Made by a program: the position numbers and the translations under genes. The notes beneath the pieces were generated by a model that saw nothing but the letters and a program-made list of their open reading frames with translations, was not told the origin of the DNA and did no database searches. A stretch of DNA of 7,616 nt, taken from positions 1-7,616 of the forward strand of contig USNZ01000050.1 of NCBI GenBank assembly GCA_900556255.1. The letters are read 5' to 3'. Positions 1-6,106 of this stretch are shown here, piece after piece (positions within the stretch are counted from its first letter, which is position 1; each line of letters starts with the position of its first letter). This DNA comes from an uncultured Oscillospiraceae bacterium (GTDB lineage: Bacteria; Bacillota; Clostridia; Oscillospirales; Ruminococcaceae).

Positions 1-1
1 G

Positions 2-676
2 TTCTTCACGCGTGAGGGGTACTTCAAGAAAATTACCCCCCAGAGCCTGCGCATGAGTGGCGAACAAAAACTCAAGGACGGCGACGAGGTGCTGTTCACC
101 TGCGAGGCCACCAACAGCGTGGAGCTGCTGTTCTTTACAAACCACCATCAGGTTTACAAGTCCCACGCTTATGACTTTGCCGATAGCAAGGCGAGCGTGC
201 TGGGCGACTATGTGGCCTCCAGCCTTGGCATGGACGAGGGCGAGGTGCCGTTGTATATGGTGGTCACGCCCGACTATAAGGGCTGGATGCTGTTCTTCTT
301 CAAGGGCGGCAAGTGCGCCAAGGTACCGCTGTCCAGCTACGAGACCAAGCAGAACCGCCGCAAGCTGCTGAAGGCTTACAGCGACAAGGACGAACTGGCC
401 TTTATGCGCTACCTGCCCGAGGAAACCGAGCTGGCCATCTTTACCTCCAACAACCGCCTGCTGCTGGCAGCCACGGCACTGATCCCTGAAAAATCTACCC
501 GTGATTCCGCCGGTGTCAACGTAGTTACGCTGAAAAAGAATGCCAAAATCACCCGCATTACCCCCGGCGACACGCTGGAACTGACCGATGCCCACCGTTA
601 CCGTGTGCGCACCCTGCCCGCGACCGGCGCCATCATCCGCGCCGATGATACGGCAGAACAGCTGACACTCGGCTAA
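2..676 (+). CDS. Type II DNA topoisomerase subunit A (topoisomerase IV A / GyrA-like), C-terminal part
   Basis: The 5' end is cut by the window; the frame is open from position 2 and ends in TAA at 674-676, giving 224 residues. Seen: this is the C-terminal DNA-wrapping beta-propeller of the A subunit, with blade-like repeats such as EGYFKKITPQSLRM at the start, ELLFFTNHHQVYKS, GWMLFFFKGGKCAKVP and STRDSAGVNVVTLKKNAKI. Family knowledge: the A subunit carries the catalytic tyrosine (not in view) and, with the ATPase B subunit, makes and reseals double-strand breaks to change DNA topology. No GyrA-box (QRRGGKG-like) is visible in this part and there is no long acidic tail, so I favour the topoisomerase IV (ParC-like) type common in Clostridia. 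A GyrA label cannot be excluded without the upstream half. The gene stops 7 nt before the -35 box of the next promoter. Confidence 0.87.
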   Translation, partial: FFTREGYFKKITPQSLRMSGEQKLKDGDEVLFTCEATNSVELLFFTNHHQVYKSHAYDFADSKASVLGDYVASSLGMDEGEVPLYMVVTPDYKGWMLFFFKGGKCAKVPLSSYETKQNRRKLLKAYSDKDELAFMRYLPEETELAIFTSNNRLLLAATALIPEKSTRDSAGVNVVTLKKNAKITRITPGDTLELTDAHRYRVRTLPATGAIIRADDTAEQLTLG

Positions 677-683
677 AAAAGTA

Positions 684-712
684 TTGACAAATCCGATGCT
701 TTGCGGTATAAT
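684..712 (+). promoter_or_regulatory. Consensus housekeeping promoter of tRNA-Gly
   Basis: A perfect -35 TTGACA lies at 684-689 and a perfect -10 TATAAT at 707-712, separated by 17 bp. The expected transcription start is about 718-720, leaving a leader of 6-8 nt before the tRNA at 726. No other hexamer pair competes nearby. It is the only visible promoter for both the tRNA and the small gene behind it. Confidence 0.93.
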
Positions 713-725
713 TGCAGTCACTGAT

Positions 726-801
726 GCGGGATTAGCTCATCCGGTAGAGTGACTGCTTCCCAAGCAGTAGGTGGCGAGTTCGAGACTCGTATCCCGCTCC
801 A
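726..801 (+). tRNA. tRNA-Gly (anticodon CCC)
   Basis: The cloverleaf folds by eye. Acceptor arms are GCGGGAT (726-732) and ATCCCGC (791-797). The D-arm begins at GCTC (735). The anticodon stem is ACTGC/GCAGT around the loop TTCCCAA, with anticodon CCC at 759-761 reading GGG glycine codons. The T-arm contains TTCGAGA between GCGAG and CTCGT. The discriminator is T798 and the 3' CCA (799-801) is genome-encoded. The length is the usual 76 nt. Confidence 0.97.
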
Positions 802-804
802 TAC

Positions 805-837
805 AGCGTACTGACAGATTGGTCGGTACGCTTTTTT
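805..837 (+). terminator. Intrinsic terminator of tRNA-Gly
   Basis: An 11-bp stem is formed by AGCGTACTGAC (805-815) and GTCGGTACGCT (822-832), with one T-G wobble and a 6-nt loop (816-821). It runs into a six-T tract at 832-837. It begins only 3 nt after the CCA of the tRNA, so it should end most tRNA transcripts. Confidence 0.93.
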
Positions 838-852
838 GTTAGGAGAATCTGT

Positions 853-1185
853 ATGCTTAACGCATTTCCCATTTATCATTGGTTCCGCAACGGCAACCCC
901 TATTCGGGGGCGGAGGGCGGTATGCGGTATGTCATAACACCGTGCAAGCGCCCCGATCCCGCCGATGAGACAGGCAAGAAAAAGCTGTCTTTCCTGTGCG
1001 CGCAGGTCTGGCCCGGCCCCTGGAGCATAGAGCACACGGCCGAAGAAAAAATAGAAACGCAGGAATTTTCTGCCGATCAGCAGGGTCTGGATGCCGCTGT
1101 GGCCTGGCTGAAAGAACGCTACGATGCCGAGCACAGCCGCTGGGACAGCATCCCCTCGATTCTCGACTGTGAGCCGGACCGATAA
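853..1185 (+). CDS. Small conserved-looking protein of unknown function (110 aa)
   Basis: Starts at ATG 853 with a good ribosome binding site (AGGAG at 841-845, 7 nt spacing) and ends in TAA at 1183-1185. It is soluble, with no signal peptide or membrane segment, and rich in aromatic residues. An N-terminal part has FRNGNPYSGAEGGMRYVI (residues 11-28), the middle has VWPGPWSIEHTAEEK, and a C-terminal helix has GLDAAVAWLKERYDAE. From memory it resembles a family of uncharacterised proteins of about 100 residues in Clostridia with the same NGNxYxGxxGGxRY and VWxGPxS pattern; I know no function. It has no promoter of its own: only 15 nt separate the T-tract of the tRNA-Gly terminator from the start codon, so expression probably depends on read-through from the tRNA promoter. 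It is followed by its own terminator. Confidence 0.8.
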   Translation: MLNAFPIYHWFRNGNPYSGAEGGMRYVITPCKRPDPADETGKKKLSFLCAQVWPGPWSIEHTAEEKIETQEFSADQQGLDAAVAWLKERYDAEHSRWDSIPSILDCEPDR

Positions 1186-1195
1186 AGCAACCGCC

Positions 1196-1224
1196 AAGGC
1201 AACCCAATTTTGGGTTGCCTTTTT
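1196..1224 (+). terminator. Intrinsic terminator after the 110-aa gene
   Basis: A perfect inverted repeat AAGGCAACCCAA (1196-1207) / TTGGGTTGCCTT (1210-1221) is followed by T's through 1224. Because of the tiny central gap, the innermost A-T pairs would open to form the loop. The leading AAs and trailing T's make it potentially bidirectional. It separates the tRNA unit from the rpe operon. Confidence 0.92.
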
Positions 1225-1243
1225 CTGTAAAATGGGGTATACT
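1215..1243 (+). promoter_or_regulatory. Probable promoter of the rpe-rnf-like operon, overlapping the terminator
   Basis: The -10 is TATACT (1238-1243). The best -35 at a 17-bp spacing is TTGCCT (1215-1220, 4 of 6 matches), which lies inside the 3' arm of the preceding terminator hairpin. Transcription would start near 1250, giving a leader of about 45 nt. A weak alternative -10 (TATACA, 1257-1262) has no matching -35. A small inverted repeat GTATA (1237-1241) / TATAC (1257-1261) flanks the start region. The call rests on hexamer matching alone. Confidence 0.55.
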
Positions 1244-1294
1244 GTATTTGTATGTCTATACAATTTTGCATTAAAGATATAACAGGAGTTTCCC

Positions 1295-1960
1295 ATGAGT
1301 AAAGTTGCCGCCTCCATTTTGTCTGCCGACCTGGCGAACCTCGCCGAGGACAGCCGCCGCCTGCTGAACGCAGGTGCCGATATTCTGCATTTTGATGTAA
1401 TGGATGGGCATTTTGTGCCCAATATAAGCTACGGTGCCCCCGTGCTGACCTGCCTGAAGAAGGCTTTGCCCGACGCTTACTACGATGTACACCTGATGAT
1501 CAGCGAACCTGCCCGCTATGCCGTGGATTTTGCCAAGGCCGGCGCGGATCTTATCACCTTCCACTACGAGGCTGTGTCCGATAAGGTAGGACAGACCATT
1601 GATGCCATCCGTGCGCTGGGCTGCAAGGTGGGTATCAGCATCAAACCCGGCACCGCACCGCAGGAAATCTTTGCCTGGCTGGACAAGGTGGACCTTGTGC
1701 TGGTGATGAGCGTGGAACCCGGCTTTGGCGGCCAGAGTTTTATGCCCGCCGCACCCGAACGCATCGCCGCCCTGCGTAAGGAGTGCGACCGCCGCGGCCT
1801 GCACACCCTGCTGGAGGTGGACGGCGGCATCAACACCGAGACGGGTGCCCTGTGCGCGGCAGCCGGTGTGGATTGGCTGGTAGCAGGCAGTTTCCTGTTC
1901 CGAGCCAAGGATCCGGAAACCGAGATCCGCACCCTGCACGATTTGAGCTATCAGAGCTAA
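1295..1960 (+). CDS. rpe: Ribulose-phosphate 3-epimerase
   Basis: Interconverts D-ribulose 5-phosphate and D-xylulose 5-phosphate in the non-oxidative pentose phosphate pathway; cytosolic, metal-dependent TIM barrel. The 221-residue length is normal for the family. Visible family motifs are ASILSADLANL (6-16), HFDVMDGHFVPNIS (32-45, with metal/catalytic His32 and Asp34), DVHLMI (64-69, His66), MSVEPGFGGQSF (138-149, flexible catalytic loop), DGGI (176-179, Asp176 the second acid) and VAGSFLF near the C-terminus. All catalytic positions expected of Rpe are present, so it should be active. The start ATG 1295 has AGGAG at 1284-1288. It is the first gene of the run; only 21 nt separate its stop from the RnfD-like gene, so the membrane genes are probably co-transcribed with it. 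I see no pathway reason for that pairing. Confidence 0.97.
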   Translation: MSKVAASILSADLANLAEDSRRLLNAGADILHFDVMDGHFVPNISYGAPVLTCLKKALPDAYYDVHLMISEPARYAVDFAKAGADLITFHYEAVSDKVGQTIDAIRALGCKVGISIKPGTAPQEIFAWLDKVDLVLVMSVEPGFGGQSFMPAAPERIAALRKECDRRGLHTLLEVDGGINTETGALCAAAGVDWLVAGSFLFRAKDPETEIRTLHDLSYQS

Positions 1961-1981
1961 TGTAAGGAGATAATCGATCTT

Positions 1982-3004
1982 ATGGCCAAACATAAGTATC
2001 CGGAACGCAGCGAAAACTATTCATTTTACAGCGACCTGCTGTGGTGCAGTGTGCCGCTGACCGGCATGGCGTGCTATTTTTACGGCATACGCCCGGCGCT
2101 GCTGATGCTGGCAGGTCTGCTTACGGCCTATCTGTTTGACTGCGCGCTGGCCCCCCTGCACGGGGAAGGCTACCGTTCCCATGAGCCGTCCAGTGAGTGC
2201 TTTGCCGCGCTCATCGTATTGATGATGCCCGCCACGGTGTCCTATGCCGTAGTCGTGGCGGCGGTCATTGCATCGGTGCTGGCCAAGGAGGCTTTCGGCG
2301 GCGAGGGACACTATCCCTTCCACCCGGCGGCTGTCGGCATGGCGGTCGCGGGTATTTCCTGGCCGGAACAGCTGTATCTTTACCCCGTGCCCGGCACCAG
2401 ACTGCCCATCTTAAAGCCCGCCTACGACTATGCTACCGTCGAAGGCATGAGCGCCACCCTGCGCGGCGGCGGTCTGCCCAGTGACAGCACCATGGAACTG
2501 CTTACCGGCAACGTTTCCGGCGGCATGGGCACCTGTGCCGCACTGGTCATTGTGGCATGTGGACTGTTTTTGCTTGCGCGCGGACATCTGCGCCCGGGTG
2601 TGCTCATCCCGTTTTTTGTGCTGTGCGTGGGTCTGCCGTGGCTGCTCCCGCAGCTGAATGAGCTGCCGGTTTTCAGCGCACCGTGGCAGTTTGTGCGCCA
2701 GCGCGTCTACCTGGAAAAGTATATCCTGCTTTCCGGCACAACGCTGTTCGGCGGCCTGTTCCTAGCGTGTGAACCCGTTACCATGCCCAGCCGTACAAAC
2801 GCCCAGGTGGTCTACGGCATTATTTTGGGTGTGGCGGTGTTTGTGTTTCGCAGTTTCAGCCCGTATGAAACGCCGATGTGCTTTTCTTTGCTGATCGTGG
2901 ACGCCATTCCCGAATGGCTCGACCTGATCAGCCACCGTATCGAGCGTATTCGCTTTATGAAAAAGGAGGAAAAGCGCCTTGCCCAATCATCCGACACGGA
3001 ATGA
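1982..3004 (+). CDS. rnfD: RnfD-like membrane protein (NqrB/RnfD family), candidate covalent-FMN subunit
   Basis: A 340-residue polytopic membrane protein of normal RnfD length, with around nine or ten hydrophobic segments starting near residue 21. RnfD-type signatures in order: FGGEGHYPFHPAAVG (105-119, family FGGxGxNxFNPA), VEGMSATL (153-160), LLTGNVSGGMG (173-183, family GNxxGxxGET), and CEPVTMPSRT (263-272, family DPVTSP) before GIILGVAVFVFR. In RnfD/NqrB the S-x-A-T/SGAT threonine is esterified to FMN; here S157-A158-T159 sits at that place, so Thr159 is the candidate. The proline usually following, and GET in the next motif, are changed (Leu160; GTC). AAGGAG at 1964-1969 precedes ATG 1982 by 12 nt, a little far. 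The 3' end overlaps the next gene by 26 nt. Family role: membrane part of the Rnf ferredoxin:NAD+ oxidoreductase ion pump. No RnfC, G or B lies beside it, so that role is doubtful here. Confidence 0.85.
   Translation: MAKHKYPERSENYSFYSDLLWCSVPLTGMACYFYGIRPALLMLAGLLTAYLFDCALAPLHGEGYRSHEPSSECFAALIVLMMPATVSYAVVVAAVIASVLAKEAFGGEGHYPFHPAAVGMAVAGISWPEQLYLYPVPGTRLPILKPAYDYATVEGMSATLRGGGLPSDSTMELLTGNVSGGMGTCAALVIVACGLFLLARGHLRPGVLIPFFVLCVGLPWLLPQLNELPVFSAPWQFVRQRVYLEKYILLSGTTLFGGLFLACEPVTMPSRTNAQVVYGIILGVAVFVFRSFSPYETPMCFSLLIVDAIPEWLDLISHRIERIRFMKKEEKRLAQSSDTE
2962..2981 (+). promoter_or_regulatory. Ribosome binding site and TTG start of the RnfE-like gene, inside rnfD
   Basis: AAAGGAGGA (2962-2970) lies within the last codons of the RnfD-like gene, and the first in-frame start behind it is TTG at 2979, 9 nt from AGGAGG (2964-2969). 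The next in-frame ATG (3063) has no comparable ribosome binding site and lies 28 codons further on. This fixes TTG as the start and implies translational coupling of the two subunits. Confidence 0.8.
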
Positions 3005-4145
3005 CCGCCGCAAAGGTGAGGATCGTTCCGAAACTCTGATCATACCCCATATTACAAAAGAAATGGTGCAAAAGGCGCAGCAGATGGCCGACCAAGGTGC
3101 CTCCCGCGCCGAGATCGAGCAGGCTATTTTTGCGATGCACCAGACGCCGACCCGGCCGGAACCGCCGCAGACTCCGACGCCTCGCAGGGCGGGGATGGAG
3201 TTGGGCCGCCGCGAGGCCGCCTCGACTGAAACGCCGCCAACCCCGGCGGAAAGCCCTGCCGAAAAACCCGCCGAAACAACCGATGCCGAGCCGACATTGG
3301 CTTTTGCGCCGCAGCCCGAACCGCAGCAGGAGCCGCTGCAGCAGGGCGAACCGCAGGCAGAAACAACGGAACAGCCCGTGCCGCCGACGGCGGCAGAACC
3401 CCCACAGCCGCCGCAGACCGCAGCAACTCCTGCGCAGCCTGCCCCCGAACGGCCCAAGACGGCACCGCGTTCGTCCTCCCGCGTACCCCGCAGCTATCAG
3501 GAGGCCGAGGCTGAACTGAACGAAAAAATCCGCCGCGACCATATCTGGCTGTCCAACCCCGTTATGGTGCGCGGGCTGGGGATGGCGCCTGTCATCGGCG
3601 CCGCGCTGGACGGCAGACGTGCCCTGATGCTTTGCTTGGCCTGTCTGATCCTTGTCACACTGACCCGCCCCATCGCCGTCGCTGTCTGCCACCAGACCAA
3701 AAACCGCTGGCGGCCTATTATTTACTGCTACACGGCAGCGGTTTTGTACATTCCCACGTATATATTACTGTACCGCATTTTTGGTGCCGACATGTCGATG
3801 CTGGGCATTTACCTGCCGATCTTGACGGTCGACCCGGCTATTGTCAAGCGCATGGAATTTACCGAGCTGGAGCCTGTCTCCACGGCGCTGCGCCACGGCT
3901 GGAACAATGCGCTGGGCATGTGCGCGGCGCTGCTGCTGGTAGGCTGCCTGCGCGAATTTTTGGCCACGGGGTCGGTGTTCTACCATGTGATTCTGCACAG
4001 GACCTTGCTGCCCATGGCAGCCCTGCCCGCCGGCGGCTTTGTGCTGCTGGGTGTTCTGGCAGCGTGCTGGTGCGCCGTTGTAAACCTGTACAACAACTAC
4101 AAGCATGAGGAGGTGCGCCGTCTGTATGCCGAGCGTAAGCATTGA
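2979..4145 (+). CDS. rnfE: RnfE-like membrane protein with long proline-rich N-terminal extension, iron-sulfur cysteines missing
   Basis: 388 residues, against about 200-230 for ordinary RnfE. Residues 1-52 hold a short helix-forming stretch (ITKEMVQKAQQMADQGAS). Residues 55-170 are a low-complexity Pro/Gln/Glu/Thr/Ala linker, and RSYQEAEAELNEKI (171-184) looks helical. Residues 187-370 are the RnfE/NqrD membrane domain: NPVMVRGLGMAP (193-204, family NPVxVxxLGLCP), LGIYLPILTVDPAIVKR (275-291, family LGIFIPLIVVNCxILGR), CLREFLATGSVF (323-334, family AIREILGxGTLF) and LPAGGFVLLG (349-358). The two cysteines that in Rnf/NQR bind the membrane [2Fe-2S] cluster are Ala203 and Pro286 here. Family: RnfE pairs with RnfA. 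The extension and cysteine loss suggest a changed job; partner and substrate are unknown. It overlaps the RnfA-like gene by 20 nt. Confidence 0.85.
   Translation: MPNHPTRNDRRKGEDRSETLIIPHITKEMVQKAQQMADQGASRAEIEQAIFAMHQTPTRPEPPQTPTPRRAGMELGRREAASTETPPTPAESPAEKPAETTDAEPTLAFAPQPEPQQEPLQQGEPQAETTEQPVPPTAAEPPQPPQTAATPAQPAPERPKTAPRSSSRVPRSYQEAEAELNEKIRRDHIWLSNPVMVRGLGMAPVIGAALDGRRALMLCLACLILVTLTRPIAVAVCHQTKNRWRPIIYCYTAAVLYIPTYILLYRIFGADMSMLGIYLPILTVDPAIVKRMEFTELEPVSTALRHGWNNALGMCAALLLVGCLREFLATGSVFYHVILHRTLLPMAALPAGGFVLLGVLAACWCAVVNLYNNYKHEEVRRLYAERKH
4108..4128 (+). promoter_or_regulatory. Ribosome binding site choosing the RnfA-like start
   Basis: AGGAGG (4108-4113) is a near-perfect Shine-Dalgarno sequence. 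The in-frame ATG at 4105 lies in front of it and cannot use it; the next ATG, 4126, is 12 nt behind. The start is therefore set at 4126, inside the 3' end of the RnfE-like gene. Confidence 0.75.
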
Positions 4146-4779
4146 TTTGAGCAGCGTGGGCCACGGCGTGTTCCAATTTTTGAGCTATATGGTGCTGGCA
4201 ATTTTTGCCGAAAACGTCATTTTGTCCCGCGCGTTGGGCGTTACCCGTCTGCTCAAGCTCGTGCCTGACTATAAGGCGCAGATTTGGAATTTTGCCCTGC
4301 CTCTGACACTGGTCATGACCCTGTCGGCCCCCTTTGGGTGGCTGGCTCACAATGTCATTTTTATCTGGCTGCGCGGGGTTTTGCCCGCTTGGATGCCGCT
4401 GTCTGCGCTGCGCCCGCTGGTGTATCTGACCTGCGGCGTGGCGGCTATGGGCATCACCTGGCTGCTGCTTTTGCTGCTGCCAAAAAAAATCGCCGAGCCC
4501 TGCCGCGAGCAGCTCAGCCTGGCCACCTGCAGCACCGGTGTGCTGGGAACGCTGCTGATTTGCGCCAACCAGAACTATACCATGCTGCAGAGCATTGCTT
4601 TCGGTTTGGGCAGTGCGCTTGGCTATATCTTCATCGTCTTTATTGTGCGTGAGGGCCGCCGCCGTCTGAACAACAAGGCTGTGCCCGCCATCTTTAAGGG
4701 GCTGCCCAGCTCCCTGATTTACGTCGGCATTCTGTCGCTGGCCATCTATGCGCTGGTCGGCCATGCCGTCGTGCTGTAA
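4126..4779 (+). CDS. rnfA: RnfA-like membrane protein, iron-sulfur cysteines missing
   Basis: 217 residues, slightly longer than typical RnfA (about 190). It has around six hydrophobic segments. Alignable RnfA features: ENVILSRALGVTRLL (29-43, family NNFVLSRFLGICPFL), LPLTLVMTLSAPFGWL (58-73, family AVTFVMTLASAVTWL), TGVLGTLL (137-144, family NCAVLGVALL), LQSIAFGLGSALGY (154-167), IVREGRRRL (173-181) and VPAIFKGLPSSLIYVGILSLA (186-206, family VPKPFRGxPIALITAGLMSLA). The family cysteines in LGICP and TNCAVLG are Thr40 and Thr137 here. Other cysteines (103, 126, 135, 146) do not fall at these positions, though Cys135 is two residues off. In Rnf/NQR, A and E (NqrE/NqrD) are inverted-topology partners holding one [2Fe-2S] cluster; this pair cannot do so in the standard way. 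It is followed after 24 nt by the DUF1015 gene. Confidence 0.85.
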   Translation: MPSVSIDLSSVGHGVFQFLSYMVLAIFAENVILSRALGVTRLLKLVPDYKAQIWNFALPLTLVMTLSAPFGWLAHNVIFIWLRGVLPAWMPLSALRPLVYLTCGVAAMGITWLLLLLLPKKIAEPCREQLSLATCSTGVLGTLLICANQNYTMLQSIAFGLGSALGYIFIVFIVREGRRRLNNKAVPAIFKGLPSSLIYVGILSLAIYALVGHAVVL

Positions 4780-4788
4780 CCGTTTTTT

Positions 4789-4806
4789 AGAGGGGATGTG
4801 TTGATG
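4789..4806 (+). promoter_or_regulatory. Ribosome binding site and start of the DUF1015 gene
   Basis: AGAGGGGA (4789-4796) precedes several possible starts. GTG 4798 is too close (2 nt from AGGGG), ATG 4804 is at 8 nt and ATG 4807 at 11 nt. ATG 4804 is preferred; the conserved family N-terminus (F-x-x-ADILLP) begins a few residues later. Confidence 0.65.
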
Positions 4807-6103
4807 ATGTCGTTTCCGTGTTTTTCTGCCGCCGATATCCTGCTGCCTGCCGAAACTGTGCCGTTGGAAACCTGGGCCTGCATTGCCGTGGACCAGTTTA
4901 CCTCCCAGCCGGACTACTGGCAGCGCGCAGAAGCGCTGACCGCCGATAAGCCCAGCACATTGCATATCGTGCTGCCCGAGGCATACCTTGGCACTGCGCA
5001 GGAGGAGCCGCGCCTGCAAAGCATCCGCGCCGCCATGCGCAGCTACCGTAAGGATGTTCTGACCCGCGCCGTACACGGCTATGTGTATGTCGAGCGCACC
5101 CAAATGGACGGTACCGTGCGTCAGGGTCTGGTCGGCACCGGCGGTGTGCACAGCCATGCCGACCACCCCCGGCGCAAAACCGGCCATCCGCCCCAGTGAG
5201 GCAACGGTCGTGGAACGCATCCCGCCGCGGCTTCGTGTGCGCCGCGGTGCCGAATTGGAAACGCCCCACGTCATGATGCTGGCCGACGACGAACACGGCA
5301 CCTTGATCGAACCGATCGGGGACATCAAGGATACCCTGCCGCTTTTGTATGACGGTGAGTTGATGCTGTGCGGCGGTCATCTGCGCGGCTGGGCCGTGCA
5401 AACGCCGGAACTGATTGCACAGGTGGATGCCGCGCTGGCCGCCCTGGCAGACCCTGCTGCCTTTGCCAAACGCTGGCCCGCCGCCGAAGGGCAGACCCCC
5501 ATGGTGCTGGCCGTGGGGGACGGCAACCACAGCCTGGCCACCGCCAAAGCCTACTGGGAGGAACTGAAACCCGGCCTGACCGAGGAGCAGCGCCGTACCC
5601 ATCCGGCCCGCTGGTGCCTGGCGGAGGTCTGCAATGTACACAGCCCTGCCATTGAGATCGAACCCATTCACCGTGTGGTGTTCGGCGTGACGGCCAAGGA
5701 ATTGTTTGCCGATCTGGATGCCTGGGACAAGCAGCAAAAACCCGCAGCCCCCACCGCACAGCAGACACTTTGCCTGGCAGATGCGGCAGGGGAGAGCCGT
5801 GTGGCGCTGCAAAACCCGCCCGCCCCGCTGACTGTGGGCAGTATCGAGGCGTTTTTGGCCGATTGGCTGCCCCAACACCCCGCCTGCAAGGTGGATTACA
5901 TTCACGGTGCCACCACGGCCCTGAGCCTGGCCGCCGACCCCGCGCACCCCGCCACGGCCATTTTGCTGCCGGACTTTGCCAAGGCCGATTTGTTCAAGGG
6001 CGTGGTTTTGGGCGGTGTGCTGCCCCGCAAGACCTTCAGCATGGGCCATGCCGAAGAAAAACGCTACTATAACGAATGCCGCGACCTTACTGCGGAACAA
6101 TAA
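4804..6103 (+). pseudogene. DUF1015 family protein gene, interrupted by a frameshift
   Basis: Two overlapping frames encode halves of one DUF1015 (COG4198-type) protein. The first (4804 to about 5166) has AADILLP, ACIAVDQFTSQPDYW, KPSTLHIVLPEAYL, YVYVERT and VRQGLVGT. The second (about 5168-6103) continues with PGAKPAIRPSEATVVERIPPR, PHVMMLADD, YDGELMLCGGHLRG, VGDGNHSLATAK and FKGVVLGGVLPRKTFSMGHAE. Removing one C from the C5 run at 5166-5170 joins them into about 432 residues, normal for the family; a 2-nt loss there would also explain it. As written, the first frame ends in TGA at 5197-5199 after unrelated residues. Both halves look otherwise undamaged, so it is either a recent mutation or an assembly error. 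Family function is not established; from memory such genes often lie by serA/serC in Clostridia. It is likely part of the same transcript as the Rnf-like genes. Confidence 0.85.
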
Positions 6104-6106
6104 GAA

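Noticed and set aside
718..1422. A 234-codon minus-strand open frame covering tRNA-Gly, two terminators and the start of rpe
   Set aside because: It would run through a functional tRNA and a terminator, and the + strand content fully explains the region.
3100..3490. CCG/CAG/GCC-rich stretch as a DNA repeat array or CRISPR
   Set aside because: The repetitiveness comes from Pro/Gln/Glu/Ala codons of the RnfE-like linker; there are no fixed repeat units or spacers.
4758..4788. A hairpin (CGGC/GCCG at 4758-4768) and T6 (4783-4788) as a terminator after the RnfA-like gene
   Set aside because: The stem is only 4 bp and lies 14 nt before the T-run, so it is not an intrinsic terminator; the downstream ribosome binding site follows immediately.
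5081..5167. An independent start (ATG 5081) for the second half of the DUF1015 gene
   Set aside because: The residues from 5081 to 5167 in that frame are out-of-frame translation of the conserved first half and match no family sequence; there is no ribosome binding site. One frameshifted gene explains both halves.
5166..5199. Programmed +1 frameshifting in the DUF1015 gene
   Set aside because: There is no stop codon at the shift point, no internal Shine-Dalgarno and no evident stimulatory structure; a plain indel is simpler.
3859..5328. A 489-codon open frame on the minus strand
   Set aside because: It crosses the RnfE-like, RnfA-like and DUF1015 genes in antisense and shows no recognisable motif or ribosome binding site; a shadow of codon bias.
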